Below, piece by piece: positions 55,981 through 63,631 of a DNA stretch of 64,000 bases. The stretch is from contig JAKGSH010000010.1 of the NCBI GenBank assembly GCA_021568835.1, positions 5,766,001-5,830,000 on the forward strand, read 5' to 3'. The notes under the pieces were generated by a model. The model saw nothing but the letters and a program-made list of their open reading frames with translations. It was not told where the DNA came from and did no database searches. How positions within the stretch are numbered: position 1 is the stretch's first letter; each line of letters opens with the position of its first letter. Source of the stretch: Streptomyces sp. Tue 6430 (lineage in GTDB: Bacteria > Actinomycetota > Actinomycetes > Streptomycetales > Streptomycetaceae). Made by a program: the position numbers and the translations under genes.

Positions 55981-57786
55981 TCAGCGGCGGGCATGTTCGC
56001 GGAAGCCACGGCCCGTCTTGCGGCCGAGGCAGCCCGCGGCCACCAGGTGCTCCAGGAGCGGCGCCGGGGCCAGCCCCGGGTCGCGGAACTCGCGGTGCAG
56101 GACCTTCTCGATCGCCAGCGAGACGTCCAGTCCGACGACGTCCAGCAGCTCGAAGGGGCCCATCGGGTAGCCGCCGCCCAGCTTCATCGCCGCGTCGATG
56201 TCGTCGAGCGAGGCGTAGTGCTCCTGCACCATCTTGATCGCGTTGTTGAGGTACGGGAACAGCAGGGCGTTCACGATGAAGCCCGCCCGGTCGCCGCAGT
56301 CCACGGCGTGCTTCCTGATCCTGCCGCAGACCTCGTGGACCGTCGCGTGCACGTCCTCGGCCGTCAGCACCGTGCGGACGACCTCGACCAGCTTCATCGC
56401 GGGCGCCGGGTTGAAGAAGTGCATGCCGATCACGTCCTGCGGACGCGAGGTGGCGCGGGCCAGCGCGACGACCGGCAGCGAGGAGGTGGTCGTGGCCAGC
56501 ACCGCGCCCGGCTTGCACACCTTGTCCAGCGCCGCGAACAACTGCCGCTTGACGTCCAGGTCCTCGGCGACCGCCTCGACGGCCAGGTCGACGTCGGCGA
56601 AGGCGTCGTAGGAGCCGGCCGGGGTGATCCGCTCCAGCGTCTGCGCGGCGGCCTCGGCGGTGAGCCGGCCCTTGTCCACGGAACGCGCGAGGGACTTGCC
56701 GATCCGGGCCTTCGCCGTCTGCGCCTTCTCCTCGCTGCGGGCGGCCAGGACGACGTCGTAGCCCGCCTTCGCGAACACCTCGGCGATGCCGGAGGCCATC
56801 GTGCCCGAGCCGGCGACGCCGACGGCGCGCACCGGACGGCCGGGGGTGCCGGAGGCGCCGGCGACGGGCGTCAGGGCGTCCGGCACGACCGTCGCGCTGC
56901 CGGGGGCGTCGTAGGTGTAGAAGCCGCGGCCCGACTTGCGGCCGGTCAGGCCCGCCTCGCCGAGCTGCTTGAGGATCGGCGCGGGGGCGTGCAGCCGGTC
57001 GTGGGACTCGGCGTACATGGCCTCCAGGACCGTCCGCGCGGTGTCGACGCCGATCAGGTCGAGCAGCGCGAGCGGGCCCATCGGCAGACCGCAGCCGAGC
57101 CGCATCGCGGCGTCGATGTCCTCGCGGGAGGCGTACTTCGCCTCGTACATCGCGGCGGCCTGGTTGAGGTAGCCGAACAGCAGCCCGTCCGCGACGAAAC
57201 CGGGGCGGTCCCCGACCGCCACCGGCTCCTTGCCCAGGTCGAGGGCCAGGTCGGTGACCGCGGCGACGGCGGCGGGGGCGGTCAGCACCGAGGAGACGAC
57301 CTCGACCAGCTTCATCGCCGGCGCCGGGTTGAAGAAGTGCAGGCCGAGCACCCGCTCGGGGCGCGCCGAGTCGGCGGCGAGCCGGGTGACGGACAGCGCG
57401 TTGGTGCCGGTCGCCAGGATCGCCTCGGGGCGCACGATCCCGTCCAGTTCCCGGAAGATCTGCTGCTTGATCTCGTACGACTCCGGCGCCACCTCGATGA
57501 CCAGGTCGGCGTCGGCCGCCGCCGCGAGGTCGGTGCCGGTGCGGACCCGGGCGAGGACGTCGGCGCGCTCCTGACCGGTGAGGCGGCCGCGCTCCACGGC
57601 GCGGGCGGTGGCGGCCTCCAGGGCGGCGAGCGACCGCGCGGCCTGGGCCTCGCTGACGTCGATGCCGATCACCGTGCGGCCGGCCTTGGCCAGCACCTCG
57701 GCGATACCGGTGCCCATGGTGCCGAGACCGACGACGGCGATCGTCCGCAGGTCGGAGAGGGGGGCGGGGGACAGGGGAGTGGCCAT
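55981..57786 (-). CDS. Double-domain 3-hydroxyacyl-CoA dehydrogenase
   Basis: 601 residues made of two tandem copies of a complete 3-hydroxyacyl-CoA dehydrogenase. Copy 1 (~13-300) has VVGLGTMGTGIAEVLAKAGR and LGLHFFNPAPAMKLVEVV; copy 2 (~320-600) has GVAGSGTMASGIAEVFAKAG and IGMHFFNPAPAMKLVEVV. Each retains the catalytic His (HFFNP) and the Asn-containing C-terminal helix (ALLFPYLNNAIKM / GLLFGYLNQAAAM). It likely makes or oxidises 3-hydroxybutyryl-CoA, feeding crotonyl-CoA to Ccr. No crotonase domain. ATG 57786. Confidence 0.88.
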   Translation of the reverse strand: MATPLSPAPLSDLRTIAVVGLGTMGTGIAEVLAKAGRTVIGIDVSEAQAARSLAALEAATARAVERGRLTGQERADVLARVRTGTDLAAAADADLVIEVAPESYEIKQQIFRELDGIVRPEAILATGTNALSVTRLAADSARPERVLGLHFFNPAPAMKLVEVVSSVLTAPAAVAAVTDLALDLGKEPVAVGDRPGFVADGLLFGYLNQAAAMYEAKYASREDIDAAMRLGCGLPMGPLALLDLIGVDTARTVLEAMYAESHDRLHAPAPILKQLGEAGLTGRKSGRGFYTYDAPGSATVVPDALTPVAGASGTPGRPVRAVGVAGSGTMASGIAEVFAKAGYDVVLAARSEEKAQTAKARIGKSLARSVDKGRLTAEAAAQTLERITPAGSYDAFADVDLAVEAVAEDLDVKRQLFAALDKVCKPGAVLATTTSSLPVVALARATSRPQDVIGMHFFNPAPAMKLVEVVRTVLTAEDVHATVHEVCGRIRKHAVDCGDRAGFIVNALLFPYLNNAIKMVQEHYASLDDIDAAMKLGGGYPMGPFELLDVVGLDVSLAIEKVLHREFRDPGLAPAPLLEHLVAAGCLGRKTGRGFREHARR

Positions 57787-58184
57787 GGCGGGACTCCAGG
57801 AATGAGGGTGACGACTGGAAGCGGCCCCGGGTGCGCCCGGCGGCCCCGAAGGGCGGTCCGGACGCACCGGGGTGCGTGAAGAGGAGTGCTCGGTGCGGGT
57901 GTTGACGGGCTGCGAGCGCACACGCCCGGTGCCGTCGCCGCGGACGTGCACACGTCCGGGAACGGTGATGACCGACCGGCCCTGTCCCGTGGCCGGGTCG
58001 TGCGAAGCGATACCTGAGGTACCGAACCGACTCCGCCGCGGCGGCTGCGTCACCAGGCCGTCGCGAACGGGGGTGCGGGTGGGTAACCCGCTCGTATGAG
58101 CTTAACCGGTGGGTAACGAGCGCGCCAGCCCCCGTGTTTGTGATGTGCGTCCCGACGCCGGCCCCGCCGTTCTAGGCTCGCCCC
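57787..58184. other. Divergent promoter region with GTGGGTAAC direct repeats
   Basis: 398 bases without a gene. GTGGGTAAC occurs at 58079-58087 and 58109-58117, 30 bases apart; the second belongs to TTAACC, GGT, GGGTAA, a near-palindrome. A regulator of fatty-acid or CoA-ester genes is plausible. Confidence 0.45.
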
Positions 58185-58187
58185 ATG
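58173..58187 (+). promoter_or_regulatory. Leaderless promoter of the HEAT-repeat gene
   Basis: TAGGCT (58173-58178), six bases, ATG 58185. Confidence 0.5.
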
Positions 58188-58760
58188 GACGAAGAGTTGC
58201 GATCGCTCACGGAGCGCTTACGGCGGGAGTCGGGAGGGGGCGCCGTCTTCGAGGAGTTGGCGGCGACCGGGGACCACGACGCGCTCGCGGACGTGCTCAC
58301 CGCCGCCGGACAGCCCCTGTGGGCGAGGGAACTGGCCGCGTTCCGCCTCGGGCTGGCCGGGGACCGGCGCGCCTTCGAGGCCCTCGTCCTCCTCCTGAAC
58401 CACCGCGACCCGCCCCGCTGCGCCTCCGCAGCCCACGCCCTGGCGCGCCTGGGCGACCCGCGCACCGCGCGGGCGGCGGCCGCCCTCGCGACCAACGAAC
58501 TGCGCGTCGCCTACGCCCTGCACCCCGTCCGGCTCCTGGTGGAGCTGCGCGCGCCCGAGGCGGTGCCCGCGCTGATCACCACGCTGCGGCGGCGGCTGCG
58601 CCCGCACGACCCGCACCGGCGGGTCGCCCTCGCGTGCGTGGAGGGCCTCGGCGCCCTGGGCGACGCCCGCGCCCGCCCCGTGCTCGACGAGGCCCTCGCC
58701 CATCCCCTCCTCGCGGAGGCGGCGGTACGCGCGCTGGCGCGCATCCCCCGGCAGCGGTGA
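58185..58760 (+). CDS. HEAT-repeat adaptor-like protein
   Basis: 191 residues of paired helices with the HEAT/PBS-lyase spacing: ALADVLTAAGQPLWARELAA, AFEALVLLLNHRDPPRCASA, ALARLGDPRTARAAAAL and ALACVEGLGALGDARARPVL. Such solenoids are protein-binding scaffolds; no catalytic residues are seen. Probably leaderless. Partners unknown. Confidence 0.75.
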   Translation: MDEELRSLTERLRRESGGGAVFEELAATGDHDALADVLTAAGQPLWARELAAFRLGLAGDRRAFEALVLLLNHRDPPRCASAAHALARLGDPRTARAAAALATNELRVAYALHPVRLLVELRAPEAVPALITTLRRRLRPHDPHRRVALACVEGLGALGDARARPVLDEALAHPLLAEAAVRALARIPRQR

Positions 58761-58940
58761 ACGGCGGCGGGGCGGGGCGGCGGGGCGGGGCGGCACGGGC
58801 GTCGCGCCGGCGGGGGCTGGTGAGGCTGCCGGACTGCGGACTGCGGACTACTGGGTCGTGGGCCGGTCGGGGTGCCGGCCGTTGGGGGCGGTTGCCGGGC
58901 TGCCGGGCCGGGCCGGGCCGTAGACGGTGGCCGGTCCCCG

Positions 58941-58975
58941 GTCGGCCGTCGGCCGTCGGCCGTCGGCCGTCGACC
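58941..58975 (+). repeat. Five tandem GTCGGCC heptamers
   Basis: Units start at 58941, 58948, 58955, 58962 and 58969 (last copy GTCGACC). They lie in the 286-base low-complexity spacer between the HEAT gene and the convergent GNAT gene, which has no coding frame I trust. Confidence 0.85.
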
Positions 58976-59046
58976 GCCGGGCGCCAGGGCTGCCGGGACA
59001 CCATGGCTGCAGGGCGCCAAGGGCGCGGGGCGCCAGGGCCGGGATG

Positions 59047-59571
59047 TCAGACCGTCAGGGACCGGGTGTAGCGGACCTCCGGTATCCGCGCGCCGGCGAC
59101 CTCGAAGGGTTCCTCCGTGCCGTCCGCCCGGAAGCCCGCGTGCTCGTAGAAGCGGCGGGCCGGGGTGTTCTCCTTGAGTACCCACAGGTGCATGCGGCGG
59201 TGGCCGGCAGCCGTGCTCCGCCGTACCGACTCGGCCAGGAGCGCCCCTCCGATGCCTCCGCCGACACGGGCGGGATCGACGTAGATCGCGTACAACTCGG
59301 CGTCCTCGGTGCGCACTTCGCCCTCCCGGTAGGCGCCGTGCGCGGCCCAGCCCACCACCTCGCCAGCCCGCTCCGCGACCAGGTTCACCACGCCGCCGTC
59401 GCCGCGCGCGAACCAGTCGCGGCGCCGCCCGGCGTCCTCGGCCACGCTGAGGGCGTCGAGGTGGGACTGCGGTACCAGGCCCCGGTATGCGCTCTGCCAG
59501 CCGCGGACGCGGATCTCCGAGACGCGGTCGCAGTCGCCGAGGGTCATCTCGCGCACCCGGAGGGCCGTCAT
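59047..59571 (-). CDS. GNAT-family N-acetyltransferase
   Basis: 174 residues. The acetyl-CoA site is LYAIYVDPARVGGGIGGALL (motif A, pyrophosphate loop R-x-G-G-G-I-G), with motif B LWVLKENTPARRFYEHAGF. The N-terminal VREMTLGDCDRVSEIRVRGW fits the family. Substrate unknown. Its ATG overlaps the RidA stop (ATGA), so the two are translationally coupled. Confidence 0.88.
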   Translation of the reverse strand: MTALRVREMTLGDCDRVSEIRVRGWQSAYRGLVPQSHLDALSVAEDAGRRRDWFARGDGGVVNLVAERAGEVVGWAAHGAYREGEVRTEDAELYAIYVDPARVGGGIGGALLAESVRRSTAAGHRRMHLWVLKENTPARRFYEHAGFRADGTEEPFEVAGARIPEVRYTRSLTV

Positions 59572-59966
59572 GCGCCGACCACCGCGAACGCCTCGATCTC
59601 CATCAGGAACTCCGGCCGGACCAGCGCGGCCACCTGCACGGCCGAGGCGGCCGGCAGCCGGTCGTCGGGTATGTGCGCGGCGCGGGCCTCGCGGATGGCC
59701 GGCATGTGCGCCATGTCGGTGACGAAGTAGGTGAGTTTGACGACGTCGTCGAAGGTCGCCCCGGCGGCGGCCAGGCAGCGCCGCAGGTTCTCGAAGACCT
59801 GACGGGCCTGGGCCCGCGGATCGCCCTCGCCGACCGTCCGGCCCCGCTCGTCCAGGGGCAGCTGGCCCGAGACGGCCACGAGACGGCCCGTGCCCAGCAC
59901 GACGTGCGTGTACTGGGCGGCGGCGGCGACCCCGTCGGGGGCGGGAATCCTGGTCAGTCCACTCAT
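59568..59966 (-). CDS. RidA-family (YjgF/YER057c/UK114) protein
   Basis: 132 residues. RidA proteins deaminate reactive enamine/imine intermediates. Recognised by LVAVSGQLPLDERGRTVGEG, DPRAQARQVFENLRRCLAAA, VVKLTYFVTDM and the end RPEFLMEIEAFAVV. The usual Arg in the RPEFLMEIE region is present. GGAGG precedes the ATG. First gene of a pair with the GNAT enzyme. Confidence 0.9.
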   Translation of the reverse strand: MSGLTRIPAPDGVAAAAQYTHVVLGTGRLVAVSGQLPLDERGRTVGEGDPRAQARQVFENLRRCLAAAGATFDDVVKLTYFVTDMAHMPAIREARAAHIPDDRLPAASAVQVAALVRPEFLMEIEAFAVVGA

Positions 59967-60040
59967 GCCTCCATGGTGGACCACGGGTGTGACAACGCCC
60001 CGACGAGGTCGCCCCCGACGGGGGCGTGGCCGACGGTGCG

Positions 60041-61618
60041 TCAGCCGCGGAAGCCGAGCAGCCCGTGCAGCGTCGTGCCCTGCGCCGTGCCCGAGCCGAC
60101 CTTCGCGCTCGGCGGCTCCGGGTCCGGCAGCGCCTCGCACACCGCGTCGGCCCGGCCGGTCCCGCGCGGCACCGTGCCGTCGGTCAGATAGGCCGCCAGG
60201 TGTGCGTCCAGGCAGGTGTTCCCGCTCAGTGTGATGCCGTGGTTGCCGCCGCCCTCCTCGACGACGAGGCTGGATCCGCCGAGCAGGGCGTGCATCGTCG
60301 CGCCACCCTCGTACGGGGTGGCCGCGTCGCCCGTCGCCTGGAACAGCAGCGCCGGCGACAGCCGGCCGTTCGCGACGTTCACCGGGTCCCGCGGGCGGAC
60401 CGGCCAGAACGCGCACGGCGCGTTGTACCAGGCGTTGCTCCAGGTCATGAACGGCGCCTTCCGGTGGGCCGACCAGTTGTCGGAGCGCCACGCGTCCCAG
60501 TCGCGCGGCCAGCGGGCGTCGCGGCACTGCACCGCCGTGTAGACGCTGTAGCCGTTGCCCCCGGCGGCGTCGACCGCGCCGAAGTCCTCGTAGGCCTCGA
60601 CCAGCGGACCGGTGTCGCGGTCGTTGACGTACGCGGCGAACGCGTCGGCCAGGTACGGCCAGTAGCCGTTGTAGTAACCGCCCGGCACGAAGGTGTCCTC
60701 CAGCTCGGCCGCCCCCACCTTGCCGCCCGCCGGACTCGCCGCCAGCGCGGTCCGCATCGCGTACCACTCGGCCTCGACGCGGGCCGGGTCCGTGCCGAGC
60801 CGGTAGGCGGCGTCGTGCCGCGCGATCCACGCCATGAGGGCGCGGTGGCGGTCGTCGAAGGCCAGGTCCTGGGCGAGGTTGTCGTCGTACCAGACGCCGG
60901 TGGGGTCGACGACCGAGTCGAGGACCAGGCGCCGCACCCGCTCCGGGTACAGCTTGGCGTAGACCGCGCCGAGGTAGGTGCCGTAGGAGTAACCGAAGTA
61001 GTTCAGCTGCGGCGCGCCGACGGCCCGGCGGATCGCGTCCATGTCCCGGACCGTGCTCAGGGTGTCGATGTGCGGCAGCACGCGCGCGTACTTCTTCCCG
61101 CAGTCCTCGGCGAAGGCCCTCACCCGCGCGAGGTTGGCGCGCTCGATCCCGCCGGTGGAGGGGACGGAGTCCGGGCGCACCGGGGCGAAGTGGCCCGGCC
61201 GGCAGTTCAGGGCCGGCGTGCTCCGGCCCACCCCGCGCGGGTCGAAGCCGATGACGTCGTACTGCGCGGCCACCTTCTTCGGCAGCGACGACGCCACGAA
61301 CCCGGCGAGTTTCAGTCCGCTGCCGCCGGGCCCGCCCGGGTTGACGAGCAGCGGCCCCTGGTACGTCCCGGCGGTGTGCGGCACCCGGGACAGCGCGAGC
61401 GTGATCTGCTCCCCGCCCGGGTCGGCGTGGTCGAGCGGCACCTTCAGGGACGCGCACTGGAGCGTCGGGTGGTCGGTGGTGCCGCACTTCTTCCAGGCGG
61501 GTCCGGCGGCCGGCGCGGCCTTCGCGGCGGGCGACGGGCTCGCGTCGGCGGGCACGGCGGTCAGCGCCCCGGCCACGACGGCGGCGGCACCGCACAGCGC
61601 TGCTGCGCGTTTCCTCAT
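60041..61618 (-). CDS. Secreted tripeptidyl aminopeptidase-like alpha/beta hydrolase (peptidase S33)
   Basis: 525 residues. A Sec signal peptide (MRKRAAALCGAAAVVAGALT, cleavage near ADA) precedes an alpha/beta-hydrolase: oxyanion loop LLVNPGGPGGSGL, DVIGFDPRGVGRSTP and nucleophile Ser211 in GYSYGTYLG. The C-terminal TAP-like domain has LLFQATGDAATPYEGG and the catalytic His in GGGNHGITL. It resembles the SlpD/Tap enzymes of streptomycetes, which remove N-terminal tripeptides from secreted proteins. GGGAGGA precedes ATG 61618. Confidence 0.9.
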   Translation of the reverse strand: MRKRAAALCGAAAVVAGALTAVPADASPSPAAKAAPAAGPAWKKCGTTDHPTLQCASLKVPLDHADPGGEQITLALSRVPHTAGTYQGPLLVNPGGPGGSGLKLAGFVASSLPKKVAAQYDVIGFDPRGVGRSTPALNCRPGHFAPVRPDSVPSTGGIERANLARVRAFAEDCGKKYARVLPHIDTLSTVRDMDAIRRAVGAPQLNYFGYSYGTYLGAVYAKLYPERVRRLVLDSVVDPTGVWYDDNLAQDLAFDDRHRALMAWIARHDAAYRLGTDPARVEAEWYAMRTALAASPAGGKVGAAELEDTFVPGGYYNGYWPYLADAFAAYVNDRDTGPLVEAYEDFGAVDAAGGNGYSVYTAVQCRDARWPRDWDAWRSDNWSAHRKAPFMTWSNAWYNAPCAFWPVRPRDPVNVANGRLSPALLFQATGDAATPYEGGATMHALLGGSSLVVEEGGGNHGITLSGNTCLDAHLAAYLTDGTVPRGTGRADAVCEALPDPEPPSAKVGSGTAQGTTLHGLLGFRG

Positions 61619-61753
61619 GGGGTCCTCCCAGGACGGAGGTCGACGGGCCGCGTGGATCACGGTCCTCGGCGCATCGTCCCGGAGCCGGCGCCCGGAAGAA
61701 CCTGTTCTGCCGATACTTGACCCGATTGGGCCGCCGGTTGCCCACGAACGCGC

Positions 61754-62845
61754 TCAGAGCAGGCTGAGCCGGCCCGGTCCGGCCGCGGCGGGCTCGGTCA
61801 CCGGCCCGGGCGGCGGGAGTCGGCGGGGCATCCCCGCCCGCGCGGGGCCGATCCCGTACTCCCCGGCCAGGTCGTGGACCTGACGGGTGATCCGGCGCTG
61901 GTACCACTTCGGCGCGTAGGCGCCGTCCGCGTACAGCCGCTCGAAGCGGCGCACCAGATGCGGGTGGTGCCGTCCGAGCCAGGCCGTGAACCACTCGCGG
62001 GCGCCGGGCCGCAGGTGCAGCACCAGCGGGGTGACGGAGGTGGCCCCGGCCGCCGCGACCGCCCGGACGGTGGCGCGCAACTGGTCCGGCCGGTCGCCGA
62101 GGAAGGGGATCACCGGTGCCATCAGCACCCCGCAGCCGATGCCGTGCGCGGTCAGCGCGCGGACCACGTCCAGGCGCCGCTGCGGGGCCGGGGTGCCCGG
62201 CTCGACGGTGCGCCACAGCTCCGTGTCGGTGAAGCCGACCGACACGGAGACGCCGACGTCGGTCACCTCGGCGGACTGCTTCAGCAGGTCGAGGTCGCGC
62301 AGGATCAGGGTGCCCTTGGTCAGGATCGAGAAGGGGTTCGCCCGGTCGCGCAGGGCGGTGAGGATGCCCGGCATCAGCCGGTAGCGGTCCTCGGCGCCCT
62401 GGTAGCAGTCCGCGTCGGTGCCCATCGCGACGTGCTCGCCGTGCCAGCGCGGCGAGGCCAGTTGACGACGCAGCAGTTCCGGCGCGTTCACCTTCACGAC
62501 GATCTGGCTGTCGAAGCCGACGCCGGTGTCCAGGCCGAGGCGGCCGTGCGTCCTGCGGGCGAAGCAGTACACGCACGCGTGCGCGCAGCCCCGGTAGGGG
62601 TTCACCGTCCACTCGAACGGCATCCGGGAGGCGCCCGGCACCCGGTTGAGGATCGTGCGGGCCCGGATCTCGTGGAACGTGATCCCGGCGAACTCCGGCG
62701 CGTCGAACGTCCTGGTGGTGACCGTGTCCGTACCGAACAGCGCGGCGTCCGGCGGCCGGTCGTGGCGGGGCGCCGCGGCGGACTCCACGGCGGGGGTCGC
62801 GGGGGGTGTCGCGGCGGACTCCGCGGCGGGGTTCTCCCAGCGCAT
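61754..62845 (-). CDS. Rv2578c-family radical SAM protein
   Basis: 363 residues. The [4Fe-4S]/SAM motif is C-x3-C-x2-C at Cys87, Cys91 and Cys94 (GCAHACVYCFARRTHG). Further blocks NPFSILTKGTLILRDLDLL and GVSVSVGFTDTELWR match the SplB-related Rv2578c family. The exact reaction is not known; kinship with spore photoproduct lyase suggests nucleic-acid repair or modification. A LexA-type box lies 33 bases before the ATG, supporting a damage role. GAGGAGG is the ribosome binding site. Confidence 0.88.
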   Translation of the reverse strand: MRWENPAAESAATPPATPAVESAAAPRHDRPPDAALFGTDTVTTRTFDAPEFAGITFHEIRARTILNRVPGASRMPFEWTVNPYRGCAHACVYCFARRTHGRLGLDTGVGFDSQIVVKVNAPELLRRQLASPRWHGEHVAMGTDADCYQGAEDRYRLMPGILTALRDRANPFSILTKGTLILRDLDLLKQSAEVTDVGVSVSVGFTDTELWRTVEPGTPAPQRRLDVVRALTAHGIGCGVLMAPVIPFLGDRPDQLRATVRAVAAAGATSVTPLVLHLRPGAREWFTAWLGRHHPHLVRRFERLYADGAYAPKWYQRRITRQVHDLAGEYGIGPARAGMPRRLPPPGPVTEPAAAGPGRLSLL

Positions 62846-62877
62846 GGCGCCTCCTCGGTAGCACTGGACTCACAATA

Positions 62878-62889
62878 GAACATTTGTTC
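62878..62889. promoter_or_regulatory. LexA (SOS) box upstream of the radical SAM gene
   Basis: GAACATTTGTTC: the actinobacterial/Gram-positive LexA pattern GAAC-N4-GTTC, in the context TAGAACATTTGTTCCC. Confidence 0.7.
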
Positions 62890-63024
62890 CCATGATCGTG
62901 CGAAGGTGCTTTCCGACCGGCCCGCGACCGCTTCCGCACCCCCGATTTGGGCGGCCGGGGACCGGGGTGGTTGGCTTGCCCCGATCCGAGGAACCACCGA
63001 GCAACAAGGACCTGGAGGAACCCC

Positions 63025-63468
63025 ATGGCGCAGGTCGAGGCCACCACCGAGCGGGTCGTCGCGGCGGCCCCGGACACGGTGTTCGACGCGATCGCCGACT
63101 ACACCGGCACGCGCGCGAAGCTGCTGCCCGGGCAGTTCAGCGAGTACGAGGTGCGCGAGGGCGGCGACGGAGAGGGCACCCTCGTCCACTGGAAGCTCCA
63201 GGCCACCAGCAAGCGCGTCCGCGACTGCCTCCTGGAGGTCACCGAACCCACCGACGGCGAGCTGGTCGAGAAGGACCGCAACTCCTCCATGGTCACCGTC
63301 TGGCGGGTCACCCCGGCCGGGGAGGGCAGGTCCCGCGTCGTCGTGACCACCACCTGGACCGGCGCGGGCGGCATCGGCGGCTTCTTCGAGAGGACCTTCG
63401 CCCCCAAGGGCCTCGGCCGGATCTACGACGCGATCCTCGGCAACCTCGCCACCGAGGTCGAGAAGTAG
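63025..63468 (+). CDS. SRPBCC-family protein (polyketide cyclase/START-like)
   Basis: 147 residues. The N-terminal TERVVAAAPDTVFDAIADYT and the C-terminal helix GRIYDAILGNLATEVEK frame a helix-grip fold that binds hydrophobic ligands. No catalytic signature. GGAGGAA precedes ATG 63025. Function unknown. Confidence 0.82.
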   Translation: MAQVEATTERVVAAAPDTVFDAIADYTGTRAKLLPGQFSEYEVREGGDGEGTLVHWKLQATSKRVRDCLLEVTEPTDGELVEKDRNSSMVTVWRVTPAGEGRSRVVVTTTWTGAGGIGGFFERTFAPKGLGRIYDAILGNLATEVEK

Positions 63469-63631
63469 CACGCCGCGGGTCAAGAGCCCGACGGCTCCTG
63501 ACCGTTGCTCCACCTCACCGGTTCGGGTGGTTCTCCCTTCGGACCGGGTCGGTGCCGTAACTCGTCGCGCTTGCCCGGAGTTGTCGCTTCACGCGGGACT
63601 TGGGCGGCAGGCGCGACGAGGGGAGCGGCAG

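Noticed and set aside
59568..63077. A 1,169-codon minus-strand open frame spanning RidA, the peptidase and the radical SAM gene
   Set aside because: Only its last 132 codons (the RidA gene) resemble a real protein; the rest is a shadow of genes in other frames.
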